Shown in pieces: positions 28,776 through 40,241 of a stretch of 64,000 nt of DNA. A program made the translations under genes and the position numbers. The DNA lies in the NCBI GenBank assembly GCA_013400975.1, contig WBMZ01010854.1:124001-188000 (forward strand), in the 5' to 3' direction. Below the pieces are notes generated by a model that saw nothing but the letters and a program-made list of their open reading frames with translations, searched no databases and was not told the DNA's origin. This DNA is from Atrichornis clamosus. Taxonomy: Eukaryota; Chordata; Aves; Passeriformes; Menuridae. Each line of letters starts with the position of its first letter. Position 1 is the first letter of the stretch.

Positions 28776-30354
28776 TTAAAAATACTTGTCTTTGTGTTGC
28801 TTCCAAAGGTCTTCATCTTTGCAAATACAAGAGGAAGCACAGCGAAGCAACATATAATTAATCTGGAAAAGCCAGATTTTTCCATGGATGTAATTCTAAA
28901 ATGGAGAAACTGAGATTAACAATGTCCCATGTGAATGGCTGTTTGCTGTCAAGGGAAACATGAATGTTAGAAAAGTGAAAAAACTCAACCAACAACGTGA
29001 GTAAGTAATTATAAAAATAACAAAACAAGCTGTATGGCAATCAACAGTGAGGGAGAAGAGAAAATAAATTTTGAGAATAGGACACTGAATGGAAAATTAA
29101 TTTTGTGGATGTCAGTCCTTACTGCCAAAATGGAGTAACAGCCTTAGAACAATTCTCTACAGTTTAAAGAAATTAAAATAAAATATTTGAGCCAAAAGAA
29201 AAAAAAGGCAATGTTACCATCTGAGCCAGAATGGTCCTTACCTAAAAATCCTAACAGAATTTCTTCATCTATTCAGCATATCACTCTTAAATAATAATGA
29301 AAACCTTTATGACTAGAACTAGCGTACAGGACAGGAGCCACATTTACATCTTTTCAGCATAAAAGCATGCTGCAGCATGATCTGGGCCAGCAAGCTGTAA
29401 TTTCAGTATCAGGGAAAGCAGAACACATTTACAAATTCAGCATAACAAGGGCACGAGTACAACTCCCAAACTCAAAAACACCTATTATCCACTGCTTATT
29501 TTTCCTTGATACTATAGAAGTTATTGGATTTTCAACAGAGTTCTAACACAGTTCTTTGCAACTGACTATTGAGGAAACTAAGATACAACAAGAAATACAT
29601 TTTAGATATGAATCACAAGCTGCTAGAACAGATACAAATCATAAAATATTCAGAGGAGCTAGGTCAGAATTGGGCATCACACTGCTCAGAGTAACTAAGT
29701 GCAAGGTACAGAGGATCTACCCAGCTGGAATTGTGCAGACGCACCACGTAAATAATGCTGAAAACAATCCCAGGACAAGATGTCCAAAATCACCCAATAT
29801 TCATTTTCTAAAGCAACTTGAGCTCAAAAGACATTATCTGGCACTAAAAAATTTGTATGAGTTAGGAGCTCAAGTCTCTTGCAAGTATGAGAACAGATGA
29901 CATTTTTAGACCCAGAAGCAGTAAAATTCTAAATAGTCACTAAATGAGCAGCAAGATTCAGCCTAGGAAACAAGACACGCAGTACAAAGAAAGAAAGTGT
30001 TGCTGAAACATTCAGGAGAGAGAATTGTAGAAACTGAAAAAAAGAATAATGCAGAGAACAAGGGAAGTGAGCAGACACATTCTCCCAACTGTGCCAATAA
30101 AGATCTTCATTAATGTCCATGACTTCTGAATGTTAGAATAGTCTGCAGTAGGTTTACGTAAAGTTAAACCCTAAAACACATTAAAAGAATGCTAAAGCTC
30201 CAAAATCAAAGACTCTGATAGAAAACCATCAGAATTGGGTACTTCATTTGGCCCTGTTAGACCTTGTGAGCCTAATGAGTCTTTTTAACAAAGTCAGCTT
30301 ATTTTTCAAAATACAGTTCAAGAAGCTGCATTCAGGGTGATCTTATCAACTCAC

Positions 30355-30438
30355 CACTGAGCTTTGACCTTCAGATCTACAGATGACCTACCACCATTTG
30401 GGAATGCAGTAATAGTCAATGTCAGGACATTACTTCCT
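30355..30438 (-). CDS. Candidate internal coding exon, beta-strand-like product
   Basis: Very good acceptor (CTACTGTCTTGCTTTCTATACAG) before 30438 and consensus GTGAGT donor after 30355. The 84-bp block (phase 2 to 2) encodes 27 residues with alternating hydrophobics, SNVLTLTITAFPNGGRSSVD and then LKVKAQ, typical of a beta sandwich or propeller strand pair. Splice-site quality is among the best in the set. Family not recognised. Confidence 0.4.
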
Positions 30439-30594
30439 CTGTATAGAAAGCAAGACAGTAGATAAAAGATGGAAGAGGACCAAGAAATACACTGCAACTT
30501 CCAAATGTCTGGACTTCCTGCTCCCAGCAAAACAGAAAAACATATTCTAACATACAATGATGATTCCTGAATTGAATTTGGAAGTACAACAGAG

Positions 30595-31400
30595 GTGTGT
30601 GCTATAGCAATTGCCATTATCTCTACCCCTGTGCACCCAGTGTCTCTTTACATGCACATGCTTCTACTCCCTTATGCTCCACTCTGCTTCAAGCCTCTCT
30701 GCATTTCTCTTCCCCCCACATCAGACCCATAAGCCTCAACCTTTCACAGTTCTATTCTCTGTCACCATCTGGATTTCCCTCTCCCCTTGTGTTGCCATTC
30801 TCAGTCCTAAGACCCTGTACCATCAGTCTCCTGGTTTAGGACTCCTGCTGTTCCCCGGTATTTCTACCTTCTCATTACCTTCTCTCCCCACTTTTCACTA
30901 CCCTAAAAGCCAAAATACCAGTCAAATTCTTTCTCTTCCATTCTGTACTGATATAGAAACAGGTATAAGAACAGCACATTTTTCTGTTTATGCTGGGTGC
31001 CTGCACATGGCTCTTTTTGCCCACTCTTCCCTATCTACCCTTTGAGGATGATGTCATCTGTTCACACCATCTTAACTAGCATCTGCACAGCAATGGCTTA
31101 TAAGCATGTCTATCCATCCACCTACTCCTGATTGCCTCCATATGGTACTGCTTCTTTTCCTGATTTTCTCTCCAGAAAACTTAAGCTTAATATATGTTCA
31201 CAACTCAGCTCCTTATCATTCCTCTCAAACACTTTTTGCACATAAAACTTCTGCCAGTATCACCTCCTGTGATAAAGGTAGTCTTTCGTGACCCCTTTGC
31301 TTGTGTTTGAACCATATATCCATGCTGTACCCAAGATCCTGTTACAATCTTCCTCCATGTGTACATCTTTTTCTAACAGTACAGCTCATCCAATACCTCC
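30595..31400. other. Pyrimidine-rich plus-strand stretch, no gene called
   Basis: About 800 bp with strong C/T bias on the plus strand, leaving several overlapping plus-strand frames (the longest 144 codons, 30611-31045). The products are Leu/Ser/Pro/His-rich low-complexity peptides without domains. I call this composition, not coding. Confidence 0.55.
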
Positions 31401-32729
31401 ATCTTTGTTCAGGCACACACTTAAGAATTAGGGAGATGGAGATTCATCTGTCTAAATTTAGACAGGCTTCCTTACTTATCCTTAGTCATACTGAAAGTGA
31501 AGCAAGTAAATCTCTTTAATATATCAGTATTTATGCTTGCATTTCAGGAATCCTCTTTATCACCTCACCCTTAAGAGCTGTGCTGGTATCATTGGTTTCA
31601 AGCTCCTGGGAGGGAGATGATAAAGAGACAACTCAAAGGGCTAAATCAGTTGCTACTCAGCATAGCCAGCTGGTACCTACTGATCTTTGTTCAAAATTTC
31701 TGCAATATTTATTTACATATCTTCTGCATGTTAAAGAGTATGGAACAGGAAGCATGCTAGATGGATATGCAGCTATTTTCAAAAATAAATAAAGTATGCT
31801 GTTACCTAAAGATAAATAATATATTGGATGTCTGTCTGAAAGAAAAAGCAAAGAGAGGAAGTAAAGACATCTGAGTTACGCAACTTCATTTTATAATTGC
31901 ATTAGCCACTTAAAAACAGAGGATCCCATCAAAATTTGACCCAACCTGCCATCTTAATAAAGTTACTTATGCAAGAACTCTGCTTTAACATTTAGTACTT
32001 TAACAAACCTTTAAAAAAAATCCTTAGAAATCTTTTAAATCAAGGCCAAAAAAAAAAAAAGTGCCCCACAAGCATCTGAGATTAAAAACTATCCACAGGA
32101 CATTTTATATTCAGGTGGTCTTAAACTATTTGTTTCAGCAAACTGATTTTTAAAAAGTATTATTTGGCGTTTATACTGAATTTATTTCCAAGTTTTATTG
32201 AGCACCAGTACCAATTAAAATAGATATTGTTCTATACTTCTCATTATGTGGTAGTGAGCATGGCTTATACCAATAGAACAGACTCAGGAATAAGTTACAA
32301 AACTAAAAGTGAAAATGAAGACACCCCTTGCAAAGTGAAGGTCAAGAACATCATGCAAGACATCTTTACAAATACCTGTGAAGTCTCTAGCAAAATTCAT
32401 GTGGAACATACAAGACTTTTTTAGAAGTTTACGTTTCAACACAGTTAATAACCAAAACCAAAGTTAATAACTATTCATACGTTGTACGTGGTGATGGAGC
32501 CTAAAAATCATTCTTTTCTGATCATGAATTAACTATCAAGCCATTTTAAAGGTCTGAATAATCTCTGTGAATCCTAACATAAATTTGCCTAATACACATG
32601 TGGGTACCAAGTTGTCCTGAATATAATTTATTGCATACAAGACCTGGATGACCACTTGTATGTAAACATGTAAGGTGAAATTAGAGCACGTCTTAAATAG
32701 GCACTATTATTTCAGAATGTATTTTGGAC

Positions 32730-32785
32730 AAAAAAAACCCCAAACAAACAAACAAAACAAAGAAACAACAACAAAAAACCCCAAA
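32730..32785. repeat. A/C-rich simple tract, (CAAA)n-like
   Basis: 'aaaaaaaccccaaacaaacaaacaaaacaaagaaacaac' type sequence. Similar A/C-rich tracts occur at about 8025-8042, 13873-13925 and 53367-53430. They are simple-sequence DNA, without an identifiable parent element. Confidence 0.75.
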
Positions 32786-33002
32786 CACCATAAAGGCTCA
32801 AAAATGGAAAGTAGGCAAATTCAAATATAGATTGTTGGAAGCTTTCTAAGCAATAAACATTTAATCCCTTTTTTCAGTGCCATGTGGTTTCCAGTGTACA
32901 CAAAGTAAAGAGTGAAAAGGTAAAAATAAAACAGGCATACCCTTAATATATTCCAGAATTAATAAATCATTTGTAAATTTAGTCCTTTTAGAAAAGAATC
33001 CT

Positions 33003-33010
33003 TATATAAA
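33003..33010 (+). promoter_or_regulatory. Candidate TATA box of GPR22
   Basis: TATATAAA at 33003-33010, followed at once by a G-rich GGGGGGAGGGAGGG tract (Sp/KLF-like). The candidate first untranslated exon follows about 30 bases downstream and ends at a GTAGGC donor. It is 4.5 kb upstream of the coding exon. Assignment to GPR22 is inferred from strand and distance only; no transcript evidence is available. Confidence 0.3.
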
Positions 33011-33035
33011 TCGGGGGGAGGGAGGGCATCAATCC

Positions 33036-33126
33036 CATATATGAAGCACAATTTAAGCCCAACATCACTGACCAATCAAAATTAGTGAATGCACTGCATC
33101 TCTCTGCAGTGAGGAGAAGCGACAAG
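33036..33126 (+). other. Candidate GPR22 5' untranslated exon 1
   Basis: Begins about 30 bases after the TATA-like box (start approximate) and ends at ACAAG followed by GTAGGC. A second possible noncoding exon at 33197-33240 has a strong pyrimidine tract and TTTTTTAG acceptor and a GTATGT donor. Mammalian GPR22 also has 5' untranslated exons separate from its coding exon (known). Splicing here is inferred. Confidence 0.3.
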
Positions 33127-33455
33127 GTAGGCTGTCATTCTGCAAAAGCTGCCCATCGCAAGCTTTCCTCTCAGAAGCACTGCTCTTCTTTTTTAGAAAG
33201 CTTGAATCTCAGTGGTGTCTCTGGAGACAAGAAGCCTTCAGTATGTTAAATTACTTTCATTATGTATTTTCAGATGCTTATTGATTCTACCGTAGGAAGA
33301 GTGGGAGACTGCAGCAGCCTGTAAACCAGAACTAAAGCAGTTGTATACATTAGCAGTATGCTGAAACAATGGCACAATACAGGCACAAATTTTCATTAAG
33401 GTCATTTTTTGAAGATATGCTTATTACCCTCTTTCCCTTCTACTCTGCTAACAAG

Positions 33456-33526
33456 TGAACAAAATGAATCCCTCCAACCTGGAACTGCTTCACCTGCATC
33501 GAGAATTTACCAAATCTTTAGTGGAG
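33456..33526 (+). other. Candidate GPR22 5' exon carrying an upstream start codon
   Basis: Acceptor: pyrimidine tract 'ccctctttcccttctactctgctaac' style with a CTAAC branch-like motif, then AAG before 33456. Donor GAG followed by GTAAGA at 33527. This is one of the best plus-strand acceptor/donor pairs between the promoter candidate and the GPR22 coding exon. It holds an ATG at 33464 followed by 20 open codons (MNPSNLELLHLHREF...). If spliced to the acceptor at 37468, this frame reads on for 21 more codons and stops at 37531-37533, overlapping the GPR22 start in another frame. It could instead belong to a separate noncoding transcript. Confidence 0.4.
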
Positions 33527-35287
33527 GTAAGACCTGTTCCTTATTATGGTATGCAGAATAAGCAACCTTTAACCAAATTAAAAATTGGAGAAAAGAAGGC
33601 AAGAGATCAGATTCAACTTATATTAAGCACTATTATATTGTTATATTTGAGACCAGGAAATATTCAAATGCTATTTCCCCTTCCCCATTAAAAATACAAG
33701 GATATAAAAATGTTATTCTGTATGAAAGTCTTATAGAATATTAAGAACTTGTTTTGTTAGTACAACATAGAGACAGGACAGTTTAAGCTCTAACAGCACC
33801 GGGGAAAACAACCACATAATGCAACCGGGAATATGTTTTTCCTCCCTCAGCAGTATTTCCAAATATTGGCAGTTAAATATGTTTCAGATTTATTCAGTTA
33901 CTCTTTGAAGGATCAGATAGTCTGTAATTAGTGTATACTTACTGCTTTATGAAGGTTGGCTAATATGACTAATCTCTGATTGCTCAAGAAATCCCCCTTT
34001 TTGTTGTTTTATTTTAACTTATTTCTTTCATTACCCTGTGCATTCAAGCCATTTATTGAAAGCATGGATTTGCTAAACATTTATTTCAAGAAAGGAAATT
34101 ATAACAGTGTGCAAGTTAAACAAAAGCATATTTTCTAAAAGGCTCATTAACTCTGTTCAATTTCTCATTAAAAGACAAGAGAGTTGTATGTATAAACTAC
34201 CTGCTCACAGAGCTATAAAACTACATTTTCTAGCTTTAGTCACAGACACTCTACATCCAACAATTATTTGCTTCCAGCCAGGATTTTTTGTAACCTGCAC
34301 TATCCAGAGAACAGGAAACTTGTCCAAAAAACCTAAATTCATGTAATCTGACAGCAGAATATGATTTTACTAGCAAATAGGGAGGACACTAACTGATTTT
34401 CTATTGTAATCTACAAGGTCCAATTTTAGAGAGTTTTTATTAATGAAATAAGTGATATTAGAAAATATATTCTTGCATTACTTTATTTTTGAAATTATAA
34501 GCCCTACTTTTAACCTTTTTTTTCCTCCCCTTCACAAGGGCATGCAGCAACTAATTCAGTTTTACTACTGACAATATGAAGAATGCAGTTGACCGGGTAT
34601 CTTTGTAGCTGTATGACCTACAAGCAGCAGGATGCATCCCTAAAATGTATTCTTAAGACATAAAGGAATTAAAAACAAAACATGGAACACACTTGCATTA
34701 CCATTTACGTGCATGACACTTCAACAATATACATGGAAGACTAACACAACTGCTCAGATTTTCATTAAAAGAAGAGTGCAATGATTGATTCTTAAAATGG
34801 TGAGCATTTCTTAAAGAGGGATTTATAATTTAAAACCAGAATTGTGGAAACTACTGATGCATGAAGAGACAATGAAACATGAAATCCCAAAAGGAGAATA
34901 TGCATACTTCACCAGCAAGCTGAATAAAGGTTTAACCAAGCTTTTTCAATACTACTCATTAAATAACTTGTCATAATGACTAAAGGATATTTTTCTCTCA
35001 ATTTTATGATGTTATGTATTCTCCTTAAATCAAAATAAACCAAATTAGGTAACTCATGGTTACTCTCAAAGCACATGAACTGGATTTTATGATGTATAGC
35101 AACTTCTTTCACTAAGCCATCACTCAAAAGTAATGAGCAGGAATATTACAGAAAGAAATATGCAACCATAAACTAAAGGATGTCTACATACACTATGAAA
35201 ACAGAGATCAAAAATTATTTTTCTTTAAACCTGGAAAATAAAAACAGGCTTCTACAAAATGCAACAGGGGAAAGAAATTAACATCAC

Positions 35288-35417
35288 TTAAAAGAAGGTT
35301 TATTTGTTATTGCTGGCTTGAAACTCAGAACAGACAGGCAGAATATGCCCTGGTCTGTAGAAGTATCTGAGGCAATTAAGAAGTCCCCATGTATAATCAG
35401 AATTTTTTGCTGCTGAA
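35288..35417 (-). CDS. Candidate internal coding exon, beta-propeller-like product
   Basis: Acceptor with a long pyrimidine tract (TTTCCTTTTTTTTTGTTCCTGCAG) before 35417 and donor AA/GTGATG after 35288. The 130-bp block (phase 1 to 2) is open for 42 codons; it includes KILIIHGDFLIASDTSTDQG and then IFCLSVLSFKPA, a strand-turn-strand pattern. It joins the 30438-30355 block in frame. The in-frame stop just past the donor is also compatible with chance. Not recognised. Confidence 0.36.
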
Positions 35418-37467
35418 CTGCAGGAACAAAAAAAAAGGAAAACAAACCCTGCAAGAAATGAAATAAGAGCCCAGCTACCACTCGATTTCCAGGTTACAGT
35501 GCATGTCAAAAATCTCTCAGTGACACCATGTATCAATTTATGACAAGCTGCTGCCACGCTGTGCCAGGCCCTTGAGACACAGAGAACAGGTAGGTGCCCC
35601 AGCTCTGCCCGCACGGCGCTGGGTGAACGAGCCCCTGCCCTCAGCTCTGCTTCCCTTTACCCGACACCGAGGCAATGCAACAAGGAGGTGATGCTTAATC
35701 TATTCGTTATGACTTAGCACATCTGAGGTTTTCTGTTTTCACTAAATCTCAGTTGGTATAATGTTAGGGTGAGACTGTCATCTATTTTAGCCAATCTGCT
35801 TTTGATTTTTTCCTGGCTTTTGCTAATACAAAAGAATTTCATTTATCCAGCAATGCATTTGGAATGGTTTCTTAAAATCCATTCTCAGTCAGGACAGCAT
35901 ACAAGAGGAAATCGTATTCTTGAGGGTTAACGTAAACTGAATAGAGGTTGCCTAAATTAGAAATGAAACAAAGCTTTTGAAATATTTCTTGTTTCATTTC
36001 ACACCTGAGAGTAATACGTGCTAATTTACATCTTTTTTATTTAAGAGGCACATGTGAAATAACTGTTGAAGAATACCAAGAATTTTCATCATACAATTTG
36101 CAATTAATAGTATTGTTCAATTGAGGCTTTTCAGAACTGCAGATGAAATCTATTTGCATACTGTATCCCAAGTGTGCTTAATTCATACTTTCATTTTAAA
36201 AGAGCTCAATTTTGTTCACCTTAGTGCTATCCACTCTAATGTATTCAGAATAGAACAAAGGTCGACATTCAAATTTATTTTCATGCCAAGTATATCCCCT
36301 CTTAAATTTAGAGCTACCTGAAAAAAAAAACCAACCCTCCAGTATCATAACAAGAAATTGAATAACCTCTCTTTTATTTATTCAATCAATTACAAACTCA
36401 AGAGCTGGCTGACAATATAAATAACACAAACGTCAGGTATTACATGCAGATGCTGTATTTAAAACTTACCAGCATGTGTAAAACAAAGCAGATGAGAAAC
36501 AAAATTTAAAAATCTTGTAGATAAAATAAATGCTTTTTTGAAACTTACTTATTCCTAAGAGAAACATGCTATGTATGTAAATCTGTAAGGTTTAATTGCA
36601 GTTTGTTAAAGAAAACAAAACCAAAACCTGAAAGAGACAATTTTCTTTCTAAGTATTATTTTCTAAAATTATTCACTTAAACCTCTGGAATAAAATTAAA
36701 TACTCTTCCATTCCACTGATTTCTTGATGAAATTGAATATTCAAATCAGAAAAAGGAAATGTAGTATTTTACAATAAACTCAGTTCCCCCAAACACACGT
36801 AAGTTTTGCATTTGAAATTATATATACTTATATAAAATTGTTGTAGTGGCAAGCATCATACACATATGCATAAAAGATAAAAATGAACAGACAATTTCAA
36901 GCCCTGTAAAAATCTGATGAATTACAGAACTTCACATTTCAGTCCACAACACTACTGTAAACTTCATAAGAAAGAGGTGGATAAATTGGCATAAATGATT
37001 TAAACGTTCTTTTTATGATAAATAAGCAACAGTGCTCCATGTTCCTATCATTTCCTTTTTCCCCAAGAGCTTTTTAAAATGATCATGATTACTAATTTGG
37101 TAATACTTAACAACATTCTTCTAAAAAGACCCTCAAAGCAGTACAAAGGCTATGCACAAGTATAGTTTATTCAATAAATGAGCCCTTTGTGAAAAACCAC
37201 ATCACTATAAACAAAGCCTTGCCTCCCTAAGTGGAAGCTTTTCAGTTTTTTTCTTTTTTCAAACAAATCCTGCTTTCTTTTAAAAAGGAAAGAGCTTATT
37301 CTAGATCTTCAGGCTTTTGAGTCCATGCCAACTAAAGCTCTAAGCATACAATAAATGAAGAGTTTGGTAAGAATATTCCTTTTCCTTCCTCCTCCTTCCC
37401 CAGCATTTATCTACAGTAAATGTTAAAAAAGAAATCAAACAGTTCCATATTTTATTTCACCTTTCAG

Positions 37468-37492
37468 GAGAAAAACCAACTGCAACAAAAGA
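37468..37492 (+). other. GPR22: 5' untranslated part of the GPR22 coding exon, with splice acceptor
   Basis: The sequence 'tttatttcacctttcag' ends at 37467 and is a good pyrimidine tract plus CAG acceptor. It leaves 25 bases of leader before the ATG. This supports GPR22 being spliced in its 5' untranslated region even though its coding region is one exon. Confidence 0.55.
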
Positions 37493-38794
37493 ATGTGTTT
37501 CTCCCCCGTTCTGGAAGTCAACATGCAGTCTGAATCTAACATTACAGTTCGAGATGCCATTGATGACATCGATACCAACATGTACCAACCACTGTCATAT
37601 CCATTGAGCTTTCAAGTTTCTCTCACTGGATTTTTGATGTTAGAAATTGTTTTGGGACTTGGCAGCAACCTCACCGTGCTGGTACTTTACTGTATGAAAT
37701 CCAACTTAATCAATTCTGTCAGTAACATAATTACAATGAACCTTCATGTACTTGATGTAATAATTTGTGTGGGATGTATTCCTCTAACTATAGTTATCCT
37801 TCTGCTTTCACTGGAGAGTAACACTGCTCTCATCTGCTGCTTTCATGAGGCTTGTGTCTCTTTTGCAAGCGTTTCAACTGCAATCAACGTCTTCGCTATT
37901 ACCCTGGACCGATACGACATCTCCGTAAAGCCTGCGAATCGAATTCTGACCATGGGAAGGGCTGTGATATTAATGACATCAATATGGATCATTTCACTTT
38001 TTTCCTTCCTGATTCCCTTCATTGAAGTCAACTTTTTCAGTCTTCAAAGTGCAAGTACTTGGGAAAATAAGACACTTCTGTGCGTGAGTACAAATGAGTA
38101 CCACACTGAACTAGGAATGTACTACCACATTCTCGTTCAGATCCCAATATTTTTCTTCACTGTTATAGTAATGCTAATTACATACAGCAAAATACTCCAG
38201 GCCCTAAATATTCGGATTGGTACAAGATTTACAACGGGACAAAAGAAGAAAGCCAGAAAGAAAAAAACTATTTCTTTGACCACTCAGCATGAGACTACAG
38301 ATATGTCCCACAGTAGTGGAGGAAAAAATGTTGTCTTTGGTGTAAGGACTTCCGTGTCTGTCATAATCGCTCTACGCCGAGCCGTAAAACGGCACCGGGA
38401 GCGACGAGAACGGCAGAAGAGAGTCTTCAGAATGTCCCTTCTGATTATCTCCACATTCCTTCTCTGCTGGACACCCATCTCTGTTTTAAACACCACTATC
38501 TTATGTTTGGGCCCAAGTGACCTTTTGGTAAAGTTGAGATTATGTTTTCTAGTAATGGCATATGGAACAACTATATTTCATCCTCTACTTTACGCATTCA
38601 CAAGGCAAAAGTTTCAGAAAGTTCTGAAAAGTAAGATGAAAAAGCGAGTTGTTTCAATAGTGGAAGCAGATCCCATGCCAAATAACGCTGTAATACACAA
38701 TTCCTGGATAGAGCCTAAAAGGAACAAAAAGATTACCTTTGAAGACAATGAAGTGAGGCAGAAATGTTTAGTACCTCAGGTTGTCACTGACTAG
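37493..38794 (+). CDS. GPR22: GPR22, orphan class A G-protein-coupled receptor, complete single coding exon
   Basis: Intact 433-codon frame that I recognise as GPR22; it agrees nearly residue for residue with the mammalian protein as I recall it, including length. It is a plasma-membrane orphan receptor reported to couple to inhibitory G proteins and to be expressed in heart and brain (known of the family). Visible: extracellular N-terminus with an N-glycosylation site at N16; seven hydrophobic segments at roughly 42-67, 77-103, 113-137, 156-178, 209-233, 312-338 and 346-370; helix-1 N59; helix-2 D88; DRY at 139-141; helix-4 W165; second-loop glycosylation site N192 and cysteine C197; helix-5 P218; CWTP at 325-328. 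The third intracellular loop (about 234-311) is long and strongly basic. Helix 7 carries HPLLY (363-367) instead of NPxxY. The first ATG is chosen because it follows a good acceptor at 37467/37468 and matches the mammalian N-terminus (MCFSP). A second Met at residue 11 is an alternative start. It lies inside a COG5 intron on the opposite strand. Confidence 0.97.
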   Translation: MCFSPVLEVNMQSESNITVRDAIDDIDTNMYQPLSYPLSFQVSLTGFLMLEIVLGLGSNLTVLVLYCMKSNLINSVSNIITMNLHVLDVIICVGCIPLTIVILLLSLESNTALICCFHEACVSFASVSTAINVFAITLDRYDISVKPANRILTMGRAVILMTSIWIISLFSFLIPFIEVNFFSLQSASTWENKTLLCVSTNEYHTELGMYYHILVQIPIFFFTVIVMLITYSKILQALNIRIGTRFTTGQKKKARKKKTISLTTQHETTDMSHSSGGKNVVFGVRTSVSVIIALRRAVKRHRERRERQKRVFRMSLLIISTFLLCWTPISVLNTTILCLGPSDLLVKLRLCFLVMAYGTTIFHPLLYAFTRQKFQKVLKSKMKKRVVSIVEADPMPNNAVIHNSWIEPKRNKKITFEDNEVRQKCLVPQVVTD

Positions 38795-39060
38795 ATTTCA
38801 GTATTCACCAAAACACATCAAATGGAATATTTGAACAAATTGTAAAAAATACTGCCAAATAAGAAAAACTTTTTTAACTATTGGCGAGACTGTATATTTT
38901 CAATATATATGTTCAATAGAGTAGGTCTTGTATATTCAATTCCTTCATTATGTAAGATATATGTTGCATGGCTGTTTGTTAGCGTAACACCATGTGTATA
39001 TTTGTCAAAAATATTCAAGTCCTCTTTTTTTAGAAAATAAATAGCCTTAAAGAAGTGCGA
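38795..39060 (+). terminator. GPR22: GPR22 3' untranslated region with candidate poly(A) signal
   Basis: After the TAG stop the sequence becomes AT-rich. AATAAA lies at 39036-39041 and is the nearest canonical cleavage signal downstream of the stop. The true cleavage site could be further on; the feature end is approximate. Confidence 0.4.
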
Positions 39061-40241
39061 ACTTTTAAAAATATTTGTATGGCTCAGTTTCTCTGTAAAT
39101 ATAAAAGAATTTTTAAGCAAAAATTGCACTCGGGAATACTTTTCTATAGCACAAAATAAGCATTTTGCATGATATGGTATTTTTAAATTTAATACGTTAT
39201 TGATCAGACATTTTCTGAATGCTATGCAGCTACAACCTGGACACATTTTGATCTCATATCTAGATAGTTACTTATTTCTACTTTCTCCAGTATGTGACTA
39301 TCATGCACACGCAGAGAAAGCCATTTACATGATGTCCTTCAGTGAATGATTCAAAATAAGTTTTGATATGGGGGAAAAGAATTCATGCTGGTCCAAAAAC
39401 TGACAGTATTTTTAAGAAAAGTAAAAAGTCCTGCATATGCAATCTCAGATCCACAGTTTCTACACAGAAAATACACAACTTTGAATAATTACAAAGGGGG
39501 CGAAAGGCTACATGAAGGAAGAAAACATGGACAAGAAAGCTATTTGACTTGATGCTAAAAGACAACCAACCAGCAGAGTCATTCCTGTGCAAAGACTTAG
39601 ATTTTTCACAGTGAAGAGGTTTAGTTAGACCTCTAGTGTGATGCAGGGACCCCTTACATAGAAATTTTTCATTCATACCATCTATCTACATAGATAGATA
39701 TGACTGTTAAGTGCCACAGCTAAAGCAGAAGACAATTTTTCTTGCCCTCAGTAACTGTATTATTTTCAGTGTGTTCAGTTCTAGCCATGCACCTGCCTTG
39801 TCACAAACCAATCACCAATACTGCTAGCTACTCTATTCCTGTATTCCTTGGGCAGCCATGGAATTTTCAATTTCATATTAAACCTGCACTGAAGAATCAA
39901 GAAGCCTAAGGAGTTACCATCATGCATAGTCCTGTAAGCAAGAATTAAGATATTCATCCAAACAAAAGATTATTCAAGTTGTTTGCATCATGACATGCTT
40001 AAAAAATCCGTAATTTCAATGAACAATGGCAGGGAGGGGAAAACAAAATGAAAAGCTGCAAAATCAATGAGCATAATTTCACTCGTCTCCTTACATAAAC
40101 TGATCAGTGTGTCACCAGCTAACAGTATATCTAAAATGCTAATTCTCAATAACTATTATCTTATATAAAAAAGAAAAGCAGAGCATACCTTTGAATACGA
40201 GAGCTAGTTTGACCAAAGTATTACATAAAAAATTAGGATTT

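Larger units (their letters stand above)
10022..40241 (-). other. Candidate second nested minus-strand gene (chain of possible exons)
   Basis: On the minus strand, several short open blocks with splice-like borders can be linked in consistent reading-frame phase. In transcription order: 40241-40189 (weak), 35417-35288, 30438-30355, 28238-28201 (weak), 27564-27494, 21668-21614, 19302-19138, 18050-about 17950 (no good donor), 17384-17338 (weak), 17067-16980 (weak), 16545-16443, 15694-15497, 13655-13504 (poor donor), 12685-12391, 12036-11945, 11789-11656 (weak), and a terminal block 10195-10022. Together they would encode a long soluble protein, apparently beta-rich at the front and helical at the back. 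I recognise no family. Some blocks (13.6, 12.5 kb) are Leu/Cys/Phe-rich, as chance frames opposite A-rich DNA tend to be. I searched actively for such blocks, so several will be false. Alternatives are alternative COG5 3' exons or pure chance. Confidence 0.3.

Noticed and set aside
30611..31045. 144-codon plus-strand open frame
   Set aside because: Lies in an 800-bp pyrimidine-rich stretch; the low-complexity product and overlapping frames suggest chance.
37843..38496. Minus-strand frames within GPR22 (37843-38031, 38284-38496)
   Set aside because: Shadows of the GPR22 coding strand.
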